Assembly (NCBI RefSeq): GCF_004634425.1
Contig: NZ_SBJL01000001.1
Location: 345,001 to 409,000, forward strand
Source of the DNA: Vitreimonas flagellata
Lineage (GTDB): Bacteria > Pseudomonadota > Alphaproteobacteria > Caulobacterales > Aquidulcibacteraceae
Reading direction: 5' to 3'
Length of the DNA stretch: 64,000 bases
In this document: in pieces, positions 26,262 to 35,337 of the stretch
Position numbering within the stretch: position 1 is the first letter of the stretch
Layout: every line of letters begins with the position of its first letter
The notes under the pieces: model-generated
The model's input: the letters and a program-made list of their open reading frames with translations, nothing else
Told to the model about the DNA's origin: nothing
Databases searched by the model: none
Translations under genes and position numbers: made by a program

Positions 26262-28988
26262 TCAGCCTTCCGGGCCGAAATCGAGCGAGCGATCTTCGGT
26301 GTCCGGGGGCGCTTCCAGCGGCCCGCCGAGCACGGCGCCGACCGGCGCGCCGACGACAGCCACACCTTCTTCAACGGGTGCTGCAACGCCGAGGTCGTAA
26401 TCCTCTTCGGTTGGCATTTCGAGCGGACGCGCGGGCGTGTTGCGCAGCGCGACCGGCATGAAGCGCGCCCAGATATCCGCCGGCAGCGAGCCGCCGGTGA
26501 CACGCGCGGTGGTGGTGAAATTGTCGTTGCCGACCCAGACGCCGCCGACCATGCCGGGCGTGTAGCCGATGAACCAAGCGTCGCGATAATCGTTGCCGGT
26601 GCCGGTTTTGCCGCCGATCTGGCGTCCGCTCATGCGCGCGCGCGTGCCAGTGCCGCCTTCGACGACACGGCTCATCATCTGGTTCATGTACCGGAACGGG
26701 CGCTCCTCGATGACCCGACCGCGATGTTGCGGGCGGAAACTCCACATTGTCTCATCGCTGCTGGCGCGACGAATGCGTGTGACGCCGTGCGCCTCGACGC
26801 GATTGCCGTCCGCCGCCATCGCGCCATAGGCGCTGACCATTTCAAGCATGGTCATTTCCTGCGCGCCGAGCGCCAGCGAGTGATAATTCGCAAGCGGCGA
26901 CGTCACGCCCAGACGGCGCGCGACGTCGATCACCTTGTCGCCGCCAACTTCGTTGGCAATGCGAATGGCGACCATGTTGAACGAGTTCGCGTAGGCGCTG
27001 GTGAGCGTCACCGGGCCGTGGAATTCGTTGGTGTAATTGCCCGGCGTCCAATCCGGCTGGCCTTCGATGCGGATCGTGATCGGCGCGTCATCGCGCACGC
27101 TCCACGGCGTCAAACCGTTTTCCATCGCCGCGAGGTAGATGAAATATTTGAATGACGAGCCCGGTTGGCGCCGCGCTTGGGTGGCGCGGTTGAACTGACT
27201 TTGGTCGTAGTCGCGCCCGCCGACCATGACGCGCACGCCGCCATTGTCATCGAGCACGAGAGCGGCGGCTTGGCTGACGCGGCGGTCCTCCCCTTGCTCG
27301 GCGAGCACGAGTTCCACAGCTTCGGCGGCCGCGCGTTGGGCGGCGATATCGATCGTGGTCTCGATGATGAAGTCGTCGCGCTCGTTGCCGATCACTTGGT
27401 TCAGAAGCGGGTCTATCCAGTCGCGATAATAGGAGAGCACGCCCGCCGGATTGCGCCGGCTGATGACGAGTTCTTCCTGCAAAGCCGCATCACGTTCGGC
27501 TGCGCTGATGAAGCCCAAGGCCACCATTTCGTTGAGCACAACGGAGGCCCGTTCACGCGCGGCGGCAATGTCCTGGCGCGCCGGGTTGAGACGCGACGGC
27601 GCTTTCACGAGACCCGCAATCATTGCTGATTGCAGCAATGTGAGTTCGCGCGCTGGGCGGTCGAAATAGCGCTCCGCCGCGGCTTCGATGCCGTAGGCGC
27701 CGGCGCCGAAATAGACGCGGCTCAAATAGAGCGCGAGGATTTCGTCCTTCGAGAACCGGCTTTCCAGCCAGAACGCGAGCATGATTTCCTGCGCTTTGCG
27801 CCGCCACGACCGCTCGTTCGTGAGGAAGAGATTCTTCGCAAGCTGCTGTGTGATCGTGGAGCCGCCTTGCACGACCCGACCCGCGCGTATGTTCTCCGCG
27901 CCCGCGCGCATCATGCCGCCGAAATCGACGCCGAGGTGATTGTAGAATTTGCGGTCTTCGATCGCGATGAAAGCCTGCGCCACGTAGGGCGGCAGCGTTT
28001 CGAGTTCGACGGGCGGCGCGTTTTGCGCGCCTTCGCGCAAGATCACGTGGCCATTGATGTCGACGAACGTAATGGATTGGCCTTGGCGCGCTTCCCAGAG
28101 ATCGTCCGTGGAGGGCAAGCCCCACGTGATGAACAAGAAGAACGCGATGATGAAGGCCACACCGCCGGCCGCGATCCAGCCGCCCCAAACAGCGGCTTCG
28201 CGCACGCTCTTCGGCCGCTTGATGCCGCGGATGCGATTCCACATCTCGCCGGCGAAGGCGCGCGCGGCGCCCGAATATTTGACGTACCGCGGCTCCGCGA
28301 AGGCGCGGAAGCGACCCCAATATTGTTCGGCCTTTGATGTGAGCTTCTGCAACAAAGTTGGGGGCGTTTCGTCTTCAGGCTCCGGCTCGTCGGGATCGCC
28401 GGCTGCGCGGAAATAATTGGGCGGCAGGGCGCCTGCGGGTGGCGTCGGCGCCGGTGGCGGCGGCTCGATCGCGGGCGGCGCTTCAGGCTCCGGCTCGCTG
28501 ATCGCCTCGGCAGCGTAGAGCGGCGCTGGCGGCTCCGCGGGCGGCGTCTCGATCGCCTCGATCAGGGGTTCCGGTTCTGGCTCCGGTTCCGGTGAAGCAT
28601 CAACGGGCGGCGGCTCGACCACTTCATCGGCGGTGTAGATCGGAGCAGGCGGCTCGATCGGCGGCGGGGCGACCGCGTCTGGCTCCGGCGCCTCGACAGG
28701 CGTTAGTTCTTCAATGTCATCAGCCGCATAGATCGGCGCGGGCGGCACAACCGGGGGCGTCGTGACCGTTTCGATCACCGGTACAGGTTGGGCCTCTGGT
28801 TCGGGCGCCGGCGCGGCCTCGGTCGACCGTTCCGTCTCAGGGTCCGCATCCTGCTCAACAGGGGGCTCGGCCACGAACAGCGCCTCATCCGGCGGCAACG
28901 GCTCAGCAGACGCAGGTTCACTCTCGCCTACTTGGCGAGTTTCCGGAATGTCGTCCTCCGGCTTGTTTGGATCGTTCTCGTCAGCCAC
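26262..28988 (-). CDS. Second class A penicillin-binding protein, with long Pro/Glu-rich cytoplasmic arm
   Basis: A 908-residue bifunctional peptidoglycan synthase. A GTG start at 28988 has GGAGG 9 nt upstream. Residues 1 to about 200 are low complexity: Pro, Glu and Ala with repeated units such as PAPIYAADDI, PAPIYTADEV and PAPLYAAEAI. A basic segment, one membrane helix (about 266-292), a glycosyltransferase domain (catalytic Glu in IEDRKFYNHLG near 344, GGSTITQQLAKN) and a transpeptidase domain (PGSSFKY near 611, SFN, KTGTGNDYRDAWF near 794) follow. All catalytic motifs are intact. The cytoplasmic arm is unlike the first PBP1A in this window and could recruit the enzyme through a partner, as the N-terminus of Caulobacter PbpC does with bactofilin; that parallel is inference. 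Confidence 0.93.
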   Translation of the reverse strand: MADENDPNKPEDDIPETRQVGESEPASAEPLPPDEALFVAEPPVEQDADPETERSTEAAPAPEPEAQPVPVIETVTTPPVVPPAPIYAADDIEELTPVEAPEPDAVAPPPIEPPAPIYTADEVVEPPPVDASPEPEPEPEPLIEAIETPPAEPPAPLYAAEAISEPEPEAPPAIEPPPPAPTPPAGALPPNYFRAAGDPDEPEPEDETPPTLLQKLTSKAEQYWGRFRAFAEPRYVKYSGAARAFAGEMWNRIRGIKRPKSVREAAVWGGWIAAGGVAFIIAFFLFITWGLPSTDDLWEARQGQSITFVDINGHVILREGAQNAPPVELETLPPYVAQAFIAIEDRKFYNHLGVDFGGMMRAGAENIRAGRVVQGGSTITQQLAKNLFLTNERSWRRKAQEIMLAFWLESRFSKDEILALYLSRVYFGAGAYGIEAAAERYFDRPARELTLLQSAMIAGLVKAPSRLNPARQDIAAARERASVVLNEMVALGFISAAERDAALQEELVISRRNPAGVLSYYRDWIDPLLNQVIGNERDDFIIETTIDIAAQRAAAEAVELVLAEQGEDRRVSQAAALVLDDNGGVRVMVGGRDYDQSQFNRATQARRQPGSSFKYFIYLAAMENGLTPWSVRDDAPITIRIEGQPDWTPGNYTNEFHGPVTLTSAYANSFNMVAIRIANEVGGDKVIDVARRLGVTSPLANYHSLALGAQEMTMLEMVSAYGAMAADGNRVEAHGVTRIRRASSDETMWSFRPQHRGRVIEERPFRYMNQMMSRVVEGGTGTRARMSGRQIGGKTGTGNDYRDAWFIGYTPGMVGGVWVGNDNFTTTARVTGGSLPADIWARFMPVALRNTPARPLEMPTEEDYDLGVAAPVEEGVAVVGAPVGAVLGGPLEAPPDTEDRSLDFGPEG

Positions 28989-29240
28989 CCCGGCTTACCT
29001 CCGCGCCAACCTGCTAGCGCGATTCTAGCGACGCCCGCCCTCTAGCGGACAATGCAGGCGCCGCGCTCGTTAACGAAACGCAAGACAGCCGGGGAAAGGT
29101 TCCCGCCGCAATCCGGACATTTTTGTGAAGCCGCCGCTCGTTTCGCAAGCGCGCAGATGTCCGGTTTTCCTTGCTCGTACAGGTGGGCGTGGCCATATAA
29201 ACGCAGTGACGCGGCATTCCCCGCGCCAAGGAGGTTATTT

Positions 29241-29993
29241 ATGAGCGACTACCACTCGCAAACGCAGTCGATCCCGACTGGGCGCGCGGATATGGCGGTC
29301 GACGCCGGCCTGCGGTCATTCATGCTGGGCGTCTATAACAAGATGGCGCTGGGTTTGGCGCTGTCGGCTGGCTTGGCCTATGCGGCCGCCACCGTGCCCG
29401 TGCTGTCGAACTTCTTCTTCAACACGCCGATGCTCTACGTCGTGATGTTCGGCCCGCTGGCGCTGATCTTCATCTCGATGTTCGCGATGCGCAATCCGTC
29501 GCCGACGGGCGCGAACCTGCTTTATTGGTCGATTGTCTCGCTGATCGGTATCGGTCTTGGCGCCACGGTGATGATGTACGCCGCACGTCCGGACGGCATG
29601 ATGCTGATCGTGAAGGCGTTCCTCGTCACGTCGGCGACGTTCGGCGGCCTGAGCCTCTGGGGCTACACCACGAAGAAGGATCTCTCGGGTTGGGGCACGT
29701 TCCTGATCATGGGCGTCTGGGGCATGGTCCTCGCCGGCCTCGTCAACGTCGGCTTCGCCATGTTCACCGGCGCGCCGATCGAAGGCTTCTCGATCATCTT
29801 CAGCGTGATCGGCGTGCTGTTGTTCTCGGCGATCACCGCCTGGGAAACGCAACAGCTGAAGTACATGTACTATAACATCGCGGGCGACATGCGCGCGATG
29901 TCGGTGGCCACCACGCTTGGTGCGCTCAACCTCTACATCACCTTCATCAACCTGTTCCGCTTCTTCCTGACGCTGCTCTCGCCGCGCGACTAA
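29241..29993 (+). CDS. Bax inhibitor-1/YccA family membrane protein
   Basis: A 250-residue protein with seven predicted helices, beginning with a short polar N-terminus and the RSFMLGVYNKMALGLALSA segment typical of alphaproteobacterial BI-1 proteins, and ending in NLYITFINLFRFFLTLL. Homologues (YccA, BsYetJ) are pH-gated calcium leak channels or modulators of the FtsH protease. A strong AAGGAGG precedes ATG 29241. TATAAA at 29196-29201 with TTGCTC 19 bp upstream is a possible promoter. A terminator follows. Confidence 0.92.
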   Translation: MSDYHSQTQSIPTGRADMAVDAGLRSFMLGVYNKMALGLALSAGLAYAAATVPVLSNFFFNTPMLYVVMFGPLALIFISMFAMRNPSPTGANLLYWSIVSLIGIGLGATVMMYAARPDGMMLIVKAFLVTSATFGGLSLWGYTTKKDLSGWGTFLIMGVWGMVLAGLVNVGFAMFTGAPIEGFSIIFSVIGVLLFSAITAWETQQLKYMYYNIAGDMRAMSVATTLGALNLYITFINLFRFFLTLLSPRD

Positions 29994-30018
29994 GCGCACC
30001 GAGTACAGGACAAAGCAT

Positions 30019-30049
30019 TACGCCCCGGCTCTGCGGCCGGGGCGTATTT
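30019..30049. terminator. Intrinsic terminator after the BI-1 gene
   Basis: A perfect 10-bp stem (TACGCCCCGG at 30019-30028, CCGGGGCGTA at 30037-30046, 8-nt loop) is followed by TTTCTTTT on the plus strand. It ends the BI-1 transcript, 25 bp after its stop, and may act on the converging DUF2794 transcript. Confidence 0.85.
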
Positions 30050-30069
30050 CTTTTGCGGCTTTGCAACTG

Positions 30070-30381
30070 CTAGTCGCCAATGACACGCATACGCTTGGGC
30101 TCCAGTACAGCGAGCACCTGATCCAAATCGTGGCCGCGACGCAGCACGCGCCCATCCATCGCGCGCACGCTGTACTCGCCCTGTTTGCGGGCGTTCTCGG
30201 GGCATTTTTCGATCTGATAGAGCGGCGCCTCGCTGGTGCGCCGATAGACGCTGAAGAGGGCGCGATCGGCTAAAGCATCCATCGCGTAATCGCGCCATTC
30301 GCCGGCGGCGACCATGCGACCATAGAAACGAAGCAGGCGGTCGAGTTCGCGACGTTCGAAGAAAATCGTGCGTCCGCTCAT
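30070..30381 (-). CDS. DUF2794 domain protein
   Basis: A 103-residue soluble protein matching DUF2794, confined mainly to alphaproteobacteria: FFERRELDRLLRFYGRMVAA, GEWRDYAMDALADRALFSVY, then QIEKCPENARKQGEYSVRAM and GRVLRRGHDLDQVLAVLEP. Start MSGRTIFF at 30381 has GGAGAAG upstream; an extended frame to 30498 lacks family similarity. Function unknown. Confidence 0.88.
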   Translation of the reverse strand: MSGRTIFFERRELDRLLRFYGRMVAAGEWRDYAMDALADRALFSVYRRTSEAPLYQIEKCPENARKQGEYSVRAMDGRVLRRGHDLDQVLAVLEPKRMRVIGD

Positions 30382-30518
30382 GCGTTTTACTTCTCCACAG
30401 GATGCAAACATCCTGCGCACAGGAAAGCCCATGATAGGCAATATTACAAATCTCGCAGGTCGGCTTTTGGCCTGATTTTCTGCTTGCTCTCGCCCCATCC
30501 CGAAGCGAACTTAGATGC

Positions 30519-30600
30519 GTGGCCGGTCGGAGAAAGGCTCGTGCCGGGGGAATCCATCAGCCCCCCCAGCCCCCCTCCGGTACGCGCTTCGGCCGGCCAC
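30519..30600 (+). ncRNA. Candidate structured RNA (82 nt, nested stems)
   Basis: GTGGCCGG (30519-30526) pairs perfectly with CCGGCCAC (30593-30600). Inside it, CGTGCCGG (30540-30547) pairs with CCGGTACG (30577-30584) using one G-U. An apical GGGGG/CCCCC hairpin with loop AATCCATCAG follows. A terminator-like hairpin begins 9 nt downstream. It lacks the GTTCGA arm of a tRNA or tmRNA and I cannot match it to a known family; strand and expression are unproven. Confidence 0.35.
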
Positions 30601-30608
30601 ACTTTGAT

Positions 30609-30633
30609 AAAGCCCGCGCGTGTCGCGGGCTTT
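30609..30633. terminator. Terminator-like hairpin after the structured segment
   Basis: A perfect 10-bp stem: AAAGCCCGCG (30609-30618), loop CGTGT, CGCGGGCTTT (30624-30633). The T-run is short (TTTG on plus, TTTATC on minus). No plus-strand protein gene ends just before it, which is why an RNA gene upstream is worth considering. Confidence 0.55.
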
Positions 30634-30899
30634 GTCATGTCTGGGCTAGAAAATTCCCCGTAATTCAATTGTTTTGCGGCGTCACGTGATCTGAAGCGCA
30701 CGCATGCTTCGGCACAATTTCAGAGCCTAGCTGCACGATCGCGCGCTCTGGAACCGCGTTTACAGAACCGCAACCGACATCGGAATTAGTGCGCAGCGAT
30801 TCGCCGAAAACCAGCACTTCTGTGGATAAGAAGCGGTGGTGTTTTCGCCAAAACAGCCCTAAGAGCGGCGCTCGTTTCTTGACGGGGATTTCTATCCAC

Positions 30900-31622
30900 A
30901 TGCTGCTGCAGGTCGATGGTCTGCGGAAGACGTTTGGCCGCCGCGTGGCCGTGGACGGCATCGGCTTTTCGATCGATGTCGGCGAGATTGTTGGCTTCCT
31001 GGGCCCGAACGGCGCAGGCAAGACGACGACCATGCGGATGATCGCGGGCTATCTTGAGCCCGACGAGGGCACGGCCAAAGTCTTCAACATTGATGTCACG
31101 CAAGAGCGCCGCCGCGCGCAGGAGCGCGTGGGATATTTGCCGGAAGGCGCGCCGCTCTATGGCGAGATGACGCCGTGGTCATTTTTGCGCTTCGTCGCCG
31201 AGACACGCGGCATGTCGCGCGAGGCCGCACGCCATGCCGTGCGCCGCGCAGCACAGGATGCGCGCTTGGGCGATTCCATCGATCGCCCGATCGATACGCT
31301 CTCCAAGGGCTACCGCCGCCGTGTGGGCTTTGCAGCGGCGTTGCTGCACGATCCAATGCTGCTGATCTTGGATGAGCCGACCGATGGTCTCGATCCCAAC
31401 CAGCGCCACGCCGTGCGCGATCTGATCAAAAAGCTTGGCGAAGAACGCGGCCTGATCATTTCCACGCACTCGTTGGAAGAGGTGGAAGCGGTCTGCACGC
31501 GCGCCATCGTCATCGATCAGGGACGCATCATCGCAGACAAAACGCCAGCAGCGCTCATCGATGAGCATGGCACGCTGGAACGCGCATTCGCGGCGCTAAC
31601 GCGCGGGGAGGAGCGCAATTGA
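30900..31622 (+). CDS. ABC transporter ATP-binding protein, GldA-like
   Basis: A 240-residue ATPase of the ABC-2 export group. Walker A is GPNGAGKTTT, the signature LSKGYRRRVG, Walker B LLILDEPTDGLDPNQ, and the H-loop ISTHSLEE. ATG 30900 has GGGGA upstream. It overlaps the permease start by 4 nt (the TTG at 31619 runs into the TGA at 31620-31622), and the four genes to 35337 form one coupled operon resembling the GldA-GldF-GldG set. Those names come from Bacteroidetes gliding; in alphaproteobacteria the substrate is unknown. Confidence 0.92.
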   Translation: MLLQVDGLRKTFGRRVAVDGIGFSIDVGEIVGFLGPNGAGKTTTMRMIAGYLEPDEGTAKVFNIDVTQERRRAQERVGYLPEGAPLYGEMTPWSFLRFVAETRGMSREAARHAVRRAAQDARLGDSIDRPIDTLSKGYRRRVGFAAALLHDPMLLILDEPTDGLDPNQRHAVRDLIKKLGEERGLIISTHSLEEVEAVCTRAIVIDQGRIIADKTPAALIDEHGTLERAFAALTRGEERN

Positions 31623-32371
31623 AGAAGCGTCCTGGTCTGGCCAGCACGCTCGCGATCTATCGCCGCGAGCTGCTCTCTTATGTGACGACGCCCACAGCCT
31701 ATGTGTTCGTCGCCGTCTTTCTGTTCTCGATTGGCCTGTTCACGTTCCAAGTGGGCGGTCTGTTTGAAACGCGGCGCGCCGATCTTTCGGCGTTCTTCGC
31801 GTTTCATCCGTGGATTTTCATGGTGTTTCTGCCCGCCGTTTCGATGCGGCTTTGGGCTGAGGAATCGCGCTCCGGCGCTATCGAATTGCTGATGACGCTG
31901 CCCGCGCCGACATGGTCGTTGGTGGTGGGCAAATTCCTCGCGGCATGGACGGTGGCGGCCGCGGCGCTGCTGATGACGCTGCCGCTCTGGATCACCATCA
32001 ATATTCTCGGCTCACCCGATAACGCAGCGATCTTCACGGCTTATCTCGCCAGCCTGATGATGGCCGGCGCTTATCTCGCCATCGGGTCGATGATGTCGGC
32101 GCTGACGCCGGCGCAGATCGTGGCTTTCGTGCTTTCGGTGTTGGTGTCGTTCCTGCTGACAGCACTGGGCTTGCCGCTGGTGCTCGACTTCTTCTCTGGC
32201 ATTGTCGGTGGCGGTGTGGCCGAAGTCCTCGCGCGCTTCTCGATCATGCACCATTTCGACGCCGCCCAACGCGGCGTCGTTGAGTTCCGCTCCGTTTTTT
32301 ATTTCGTGTCGCTGATTGCGTTGTGCCTTGGGTACACAATGCTCGCGGTTGATGCTCGGCGGGGAGGCTAA
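31619..32371 (+). CDS. ABC transporter permease, GldF-like
   Basis: A 250-residue ABC-2 permease with about six helices, starting TTG at 31619 (GGGGAGGAG upstream) and overlapping the ATPase stop. The segment AFFAFHPWIFMVFLPAVSMR, then WAEESRSGAIELLMTLP, is typical of GldF/NosY-like permeases. It pairs with the upstream ATPase; the following gene starts 3 nt after its stop. Confidence 0.88.
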   Translation: MKKRPGLASTLAIYRRELLSYVTTPTAYVFVAVFLFSIGLFTFQVGGLFETRRADLSAFFAFHPWIFMVFLPAVSMRLWAEESRSGAIELLMTLPAPTWSLVVGKFLAAWTVAAAALLMTLPLWITINILGSPDNAAIFTAYLASLMMAGAYLAIGSMMSALTPAQIVAFVLSVLVSFLLTALGLPLVLDFFSGIVGGGVAEVLARFSIMHHFDAAQRGVVEFRSVFYFVSLIALCLGYTMLAVDARRGG

Positions 32372-32374
32372 AGC

Positions 32375-34303
32375 ATGAGCGCCCGTCGTTACGCCATTTT
32401 CGCAGCACTCGCGCTGTTCATCGCGTTCGTTTCGGCGAACGTGATCGCCAATTCGTGGTTTCGCGCCTGGCGGCTCGACCTCACAGAGGGTCAGCTTTAT
32501 TCGCTGAGTGAAGGGACGCGCCGCACGCTCGATGATTTGAGCGAGCCGGTGGAGCTGAAGCTCTATTATTCGCGCGACGCGGCCGCTGTGTCACCGCAGC
32601 TGCAGGCCTACGCCGCGCGCGTGCGCGAAATGCTGCAGACTTTCCAAGCGCGCTCGCACGGCCGCGTGCGTTTCGTGGAAGTGAATGTAGAGCCGTTCAC
32701 CGAGCAGGAAGACCAAGCGGTTGAACTCGGCATCGAGCCGTACCGCCCGTTCCAAGGCGCGGACCCGATCTATTTCGGCCTGACTGGCGCCAATGCGATC
32801 GACGACCAGCGCATCATTCCGCTGTTCGACCCGCAACGCGAAGCGTTCCTCGAGTATGAAATCACGCGTCTCATCTACGAGTTGGAAAATCCGAACCCGG
32901 TGCGCGTGGCTTTGATCACGTCGCTGCCGATCGATCCGGCCTCGGCCGTCAATCCGATGGCGCGCAGCCAAAATCTGTTCGCGACCGAGATGGGCCGCTT
33001 GCTCGACGTCACGACCTTGGCGCCGGACTTCAGCGAGATTCCGGACGTGGATGTGCTTGCGATCATCCATCCGGGCCAACTCAGCCCGCAACAACTCTAC
33101 GCCATCGATCAATTCGTGCTCCTGAAGGGCCGTGCGTTTGTCGCGCTCGATCCTGCGCAATTCATGTTCGGTTCAGAAACCGGCTTTGATCCGTTCAATC
33201 CGGTCGCGCCCGTGCCGCCAGCGTCGAACCTCGATCCGTTGCTTGCGCAATGGGGTGTCGCCATGGCGCCGAGTGTGGTGGCCGATTTCGAGCGCGGCTT
33301 GGAAATGCCGACGCCTGATCCGACCACCGGCCAAGTCGTCGGCGTGCGTCAGCCGCTCTTCTTCACGGTACCGGCCGAAGATGACGCGCTGAACCGCGAA
33401 GATCTGATGACCGCGTGGTTGTCGCGCGGCGTGAATTTCGGCTTGGCGGGCGGCCTCACCTATTCGGAGCGCCCCGGTATTCAAGTCGAGCCGCTCGCGC
33501 GCACCAGCGGCGCGACGATGCGTATGCCGGCTGCCGAAGCGTTGATGCGTCCATCGCCGTTCGACGTGATGCGCATGTGGAATCAGGGCTCCGGCCGCAT
33601 TGAGAACATCGCGCTGCGCGTGACCGGTGATTTTGAGACGGCGTTCCCGAATGGAGCGCCGGCTGCAACGACCGCGCCGCTCGCCGAAGGCGAAACCGCG
33701 CCGCCGCCGCCGCCGCCAACGAGCGCGCCACTGACGCGCTCAGCAACGCCCGCCGAGATCGTGATCGTGGCCGACGTCGATTTCCTCGCCAACGATTTCT
33801 ACGTCGATCCGAACAACCAGCTCACAGCGGCCGACAACGCCTCGTTCGTGTTGAATGCGATCGACGTGCTGGGCGGCTCGGATGCGCTCGTGTCGCTGCG
33901 CTCGCGTGCAGCTTCCGTGCGACGCATGGACATGGTCGACGATATGGAAGCGGACGCATTGCGACGCATTCAGCGTCGCCAGGAAGAACTCCAAGGCGAA
34001 TTGCAGGAGACGGAAGCGCGGTTGGCCGAGCTGCAAGAACGCGGGCGTGGCTCGGGCTTCTTTGCCGGCAATCTCGGCGCGGAGCTGACGCCGGAAGAGA
34101 ATATCGAGATCGAGCGCTTCCGTGCGCGCGCGCTCGAAGTGCGCGGCGAACTGCGTAGCGTCGAGCGTGATCTGCGCAGCGACATCGATCGCGTGCAGGC
34201 GCTCGTGGTGTTCATCAATGTTTGGCTGGCGCCGCTCTTGGTGGCGGGGGCTGGCCTCTTCTTGTTCTGGCGCCGTCAGCGGCGCGGGAGTGCGCGGCGA
34301 TGA
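32375..34303 (+). CDS. GldG-like ABC transporter auxiliary protein
   Basis: A 642-residue protein with an N-terminal helix (about 7-27), a large extracytoplasmic ABC_transp_aux/GldG domain (about 35-500), and a C-terminal coiled segment rich in Glu/Arg (about 530-610) before a last helix (LVVFINVWLAPLLVAGAGLFLF). The opening SWFRAWRLDLTEGQLYSLSEGTRRTLDDL is characteristic of GldG. A Pro-rich linker lies near residues 440-450. It is the substrate-facing or periplasmic partner of the upstream transporter; the exported compound is not known. Confidence 0.87.
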   Translation: MSARRYAIFAALALFIAFVSANVIANSWFRAWRLDLTEGQLYSLSEGTRRTLDDLSEPVELKLYYSRDAAAVSPQLQAYAARVREMLQTFQARSHGRVRFVEVNVEPFTEQEDQAVELGIEPYRPFQGADPIYFGLTGANAIDDQRIIPLFDPQREAFLEYEITRLIYELENPNPVRVALITSLPIDPASAVNPMARSQNLFATEMGRLLDVTTLAPDFSEIPDVDVLAIIHPGQLSPQQLYAIDQFVLLKGRAFVALDPAQFMFGSETGFDPFNPVAPVPPASNLDPLLAQWGVAMAPSVVADFERGLEMPTPDPTTGQVVGVRQPLFFTVPAEDDALNREDLMTAWLSRGVNFGLAGGLTYSERPGIQVEPLARTSGATMRMPAAEALMRPSPFDVMRMWNQGSGRIENIALRVTGDFETAFPNGAPAATTAPLAEGETAPPPPPPTSAPLTRSATPAEIVIVADVDFLANDFYVDPNNQLTAADNASFVLNAIDVLGGSDALVSLRSRAASVRRMDMVDDMEADALRRIQRRQEELQGELQETEARLAELQERGRGSGFFAGNLGAELTPEENIEIERFRARALEVRGELRSVERDLRSDIDRVQALVVFINVWLAPLLVAGAGLFLFWRRQRRGSARR

Positions 34304-35337
34304 CGTCTGAGCTTGCCGAGCGTCGCAAAGGCCGCACGCTCACCTTGTTTCTGGCCGCTGGCGCGCTTGCATTGATCGCGGCGGTGACGGTGGGCATCGA
34401 GATGCGCGCATCGAGCCCAAACGCGGCGACCGGGCCCGTGGTGCCGGGGCTTGAGGAGTCCATCTCCGACGCGCAACGCATCAGCATTGTCAGCCGCGAA
34501 GCGACCTATCGCATCGAGCGCACGCAGCGCGGTTGGGCCATGCGTGATCGCGACGATTATCCGGTGCTGCCCGCGCGTCTGGCACAATTGACGGACGGGC
34601 TTGAGGGCCTCCGCTACACGCGCCGCATGACGAGCGACGCTTCCAAACATGAGCGCCTCGGCGTCACCGATCCGCGCCAAGGCGGACGGGGCATTCTCGT
34701 GCAGATCGAAGATGGCCGCGGCGCGCTGCTGGTGAACCTCATTCTCGGTGTCGAGACCACTGGCCTCTACGTGCGCCAGCCGGACAACGATCAGACCTGG
34801 GCCGCGGAGGGCGATCTGCCGCCGTTGCGCGATGTCGCGGCTTGGATGGCGCTACAGCCGCTCAACGTGCCGGCCGAGCGCTTCGCCCGCGTTGAAATCA
34901 TGCCGAGCGAAGGCCGCGCCTATATCGTGGCGCGCGACGCCGCCGATCAGCCGTGGCGGATCGCTGCGCCCGCGTTGGCGGGTGTGCCGCAAATGGTTGA
35001 AGGCGTCGCTATCCATCTCACGCAACTCACACCGAATGACGTGCGCACCGCACCCGCAATCCAAGGCGCGCCGCGCGCACGCGTGCGTGCGCGTACGTTT
35101 GATGGTGTGATCATCGACGCGGAGCTGATCGAGAGTGATGGCCGCACCTGGGTGAAGATGGTGGCGCGCGCCGAAACGCCAGAGCAGGAGCCGGCCGCAC
35201 TCGCGATCAACAACGAAAGTGCTGCCTGGGCATATGCCTTGACGAATGAGGATGCAGCAGCTTTGGCCCCGCCACTGACAGCAATCGTGCCGCAACCTGC
35301 GCCGCCGCCGCCGCGCGCGCCTCAGCCGCCGCTCTAG
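34300..35337 (+). CDS. DUF4340 domain protein of the GldG-type ABC operon
   Basis: A 345-residue protein with one N-terminal helix (LTLFLAAGALALIAAVTVGI) and an extracytoplasmic DUF4340 domain containing YRIERTQRGWAMRDRDDYPV, LTDGLEGLRYTRRM and EDGRGALLVNLILG. ATG 34300 overlaps the GldG stop (ATGA). DUF4340 genes commonly follow GldG-like genes, so the protein is probably part of the same envelope complex. The C-terminus is Pro-rich. It ends in CTAG shared with the convergent DUF1223 gene. Confidence 0.87.
   Translation: MTSELAERRKGRTLTLFLAAGALALIAAVTVGIEMRASSPNAATGPVVPGLEESISDAQRISIVSREATYRIERTQRGWAMRDRDDYPVLPARLAQLTDGLEGLRYTRRMTSDASKHERLGVTDPRQGGRGILVQIEDGRGALLVNLILGVETTGLYVRQPDNDQTWAAEGDLPPLRDVAAWMALQPLNVPAERFARVEIMPSEGRAYIVARDAADQPWRIAAPALAGVPQMVEGVAIHLTQLTPNDVRTAPAIQGAPRARVRARTFDGVIIDAELIESDGRTWVKMVARAETPEQEPAALAINNESAAWAYALTNEDAAALAPPLTAIVPQPAPPPPRAPQPPL

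Larger units (their letters stand above)
30382..30899. other. 518-bp gene-free region between DUF2794 and the ABC operon
   Basis: No convincing protein gene is seen here. It should hold the DUF2794 promoter at the left and the ABC operon promoter at the right. The centre (30519-30633) contains a strongly structured segment and a terminator-like hairpin, listed separately. The interval 30640-30890 is more AT-rich than the coding DNA and shows no clear motif. Confidence 0.5.

Noticed and set aside
26172-27155. Long plus-strand open frame opposite the second PBP
   Set aside because: The PBP on the minus strand has all catalytic motifs; the plus frame has none and is Arg/Ala/His-rich as expected of antisense.
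30519-30600. tRNA or tmRNA at the structured segment
   Set aside because: No T-arm GTTCGA sequence, no CCA end or tag-peptide frame, and the stem lengths do not fit a cloverleaf.
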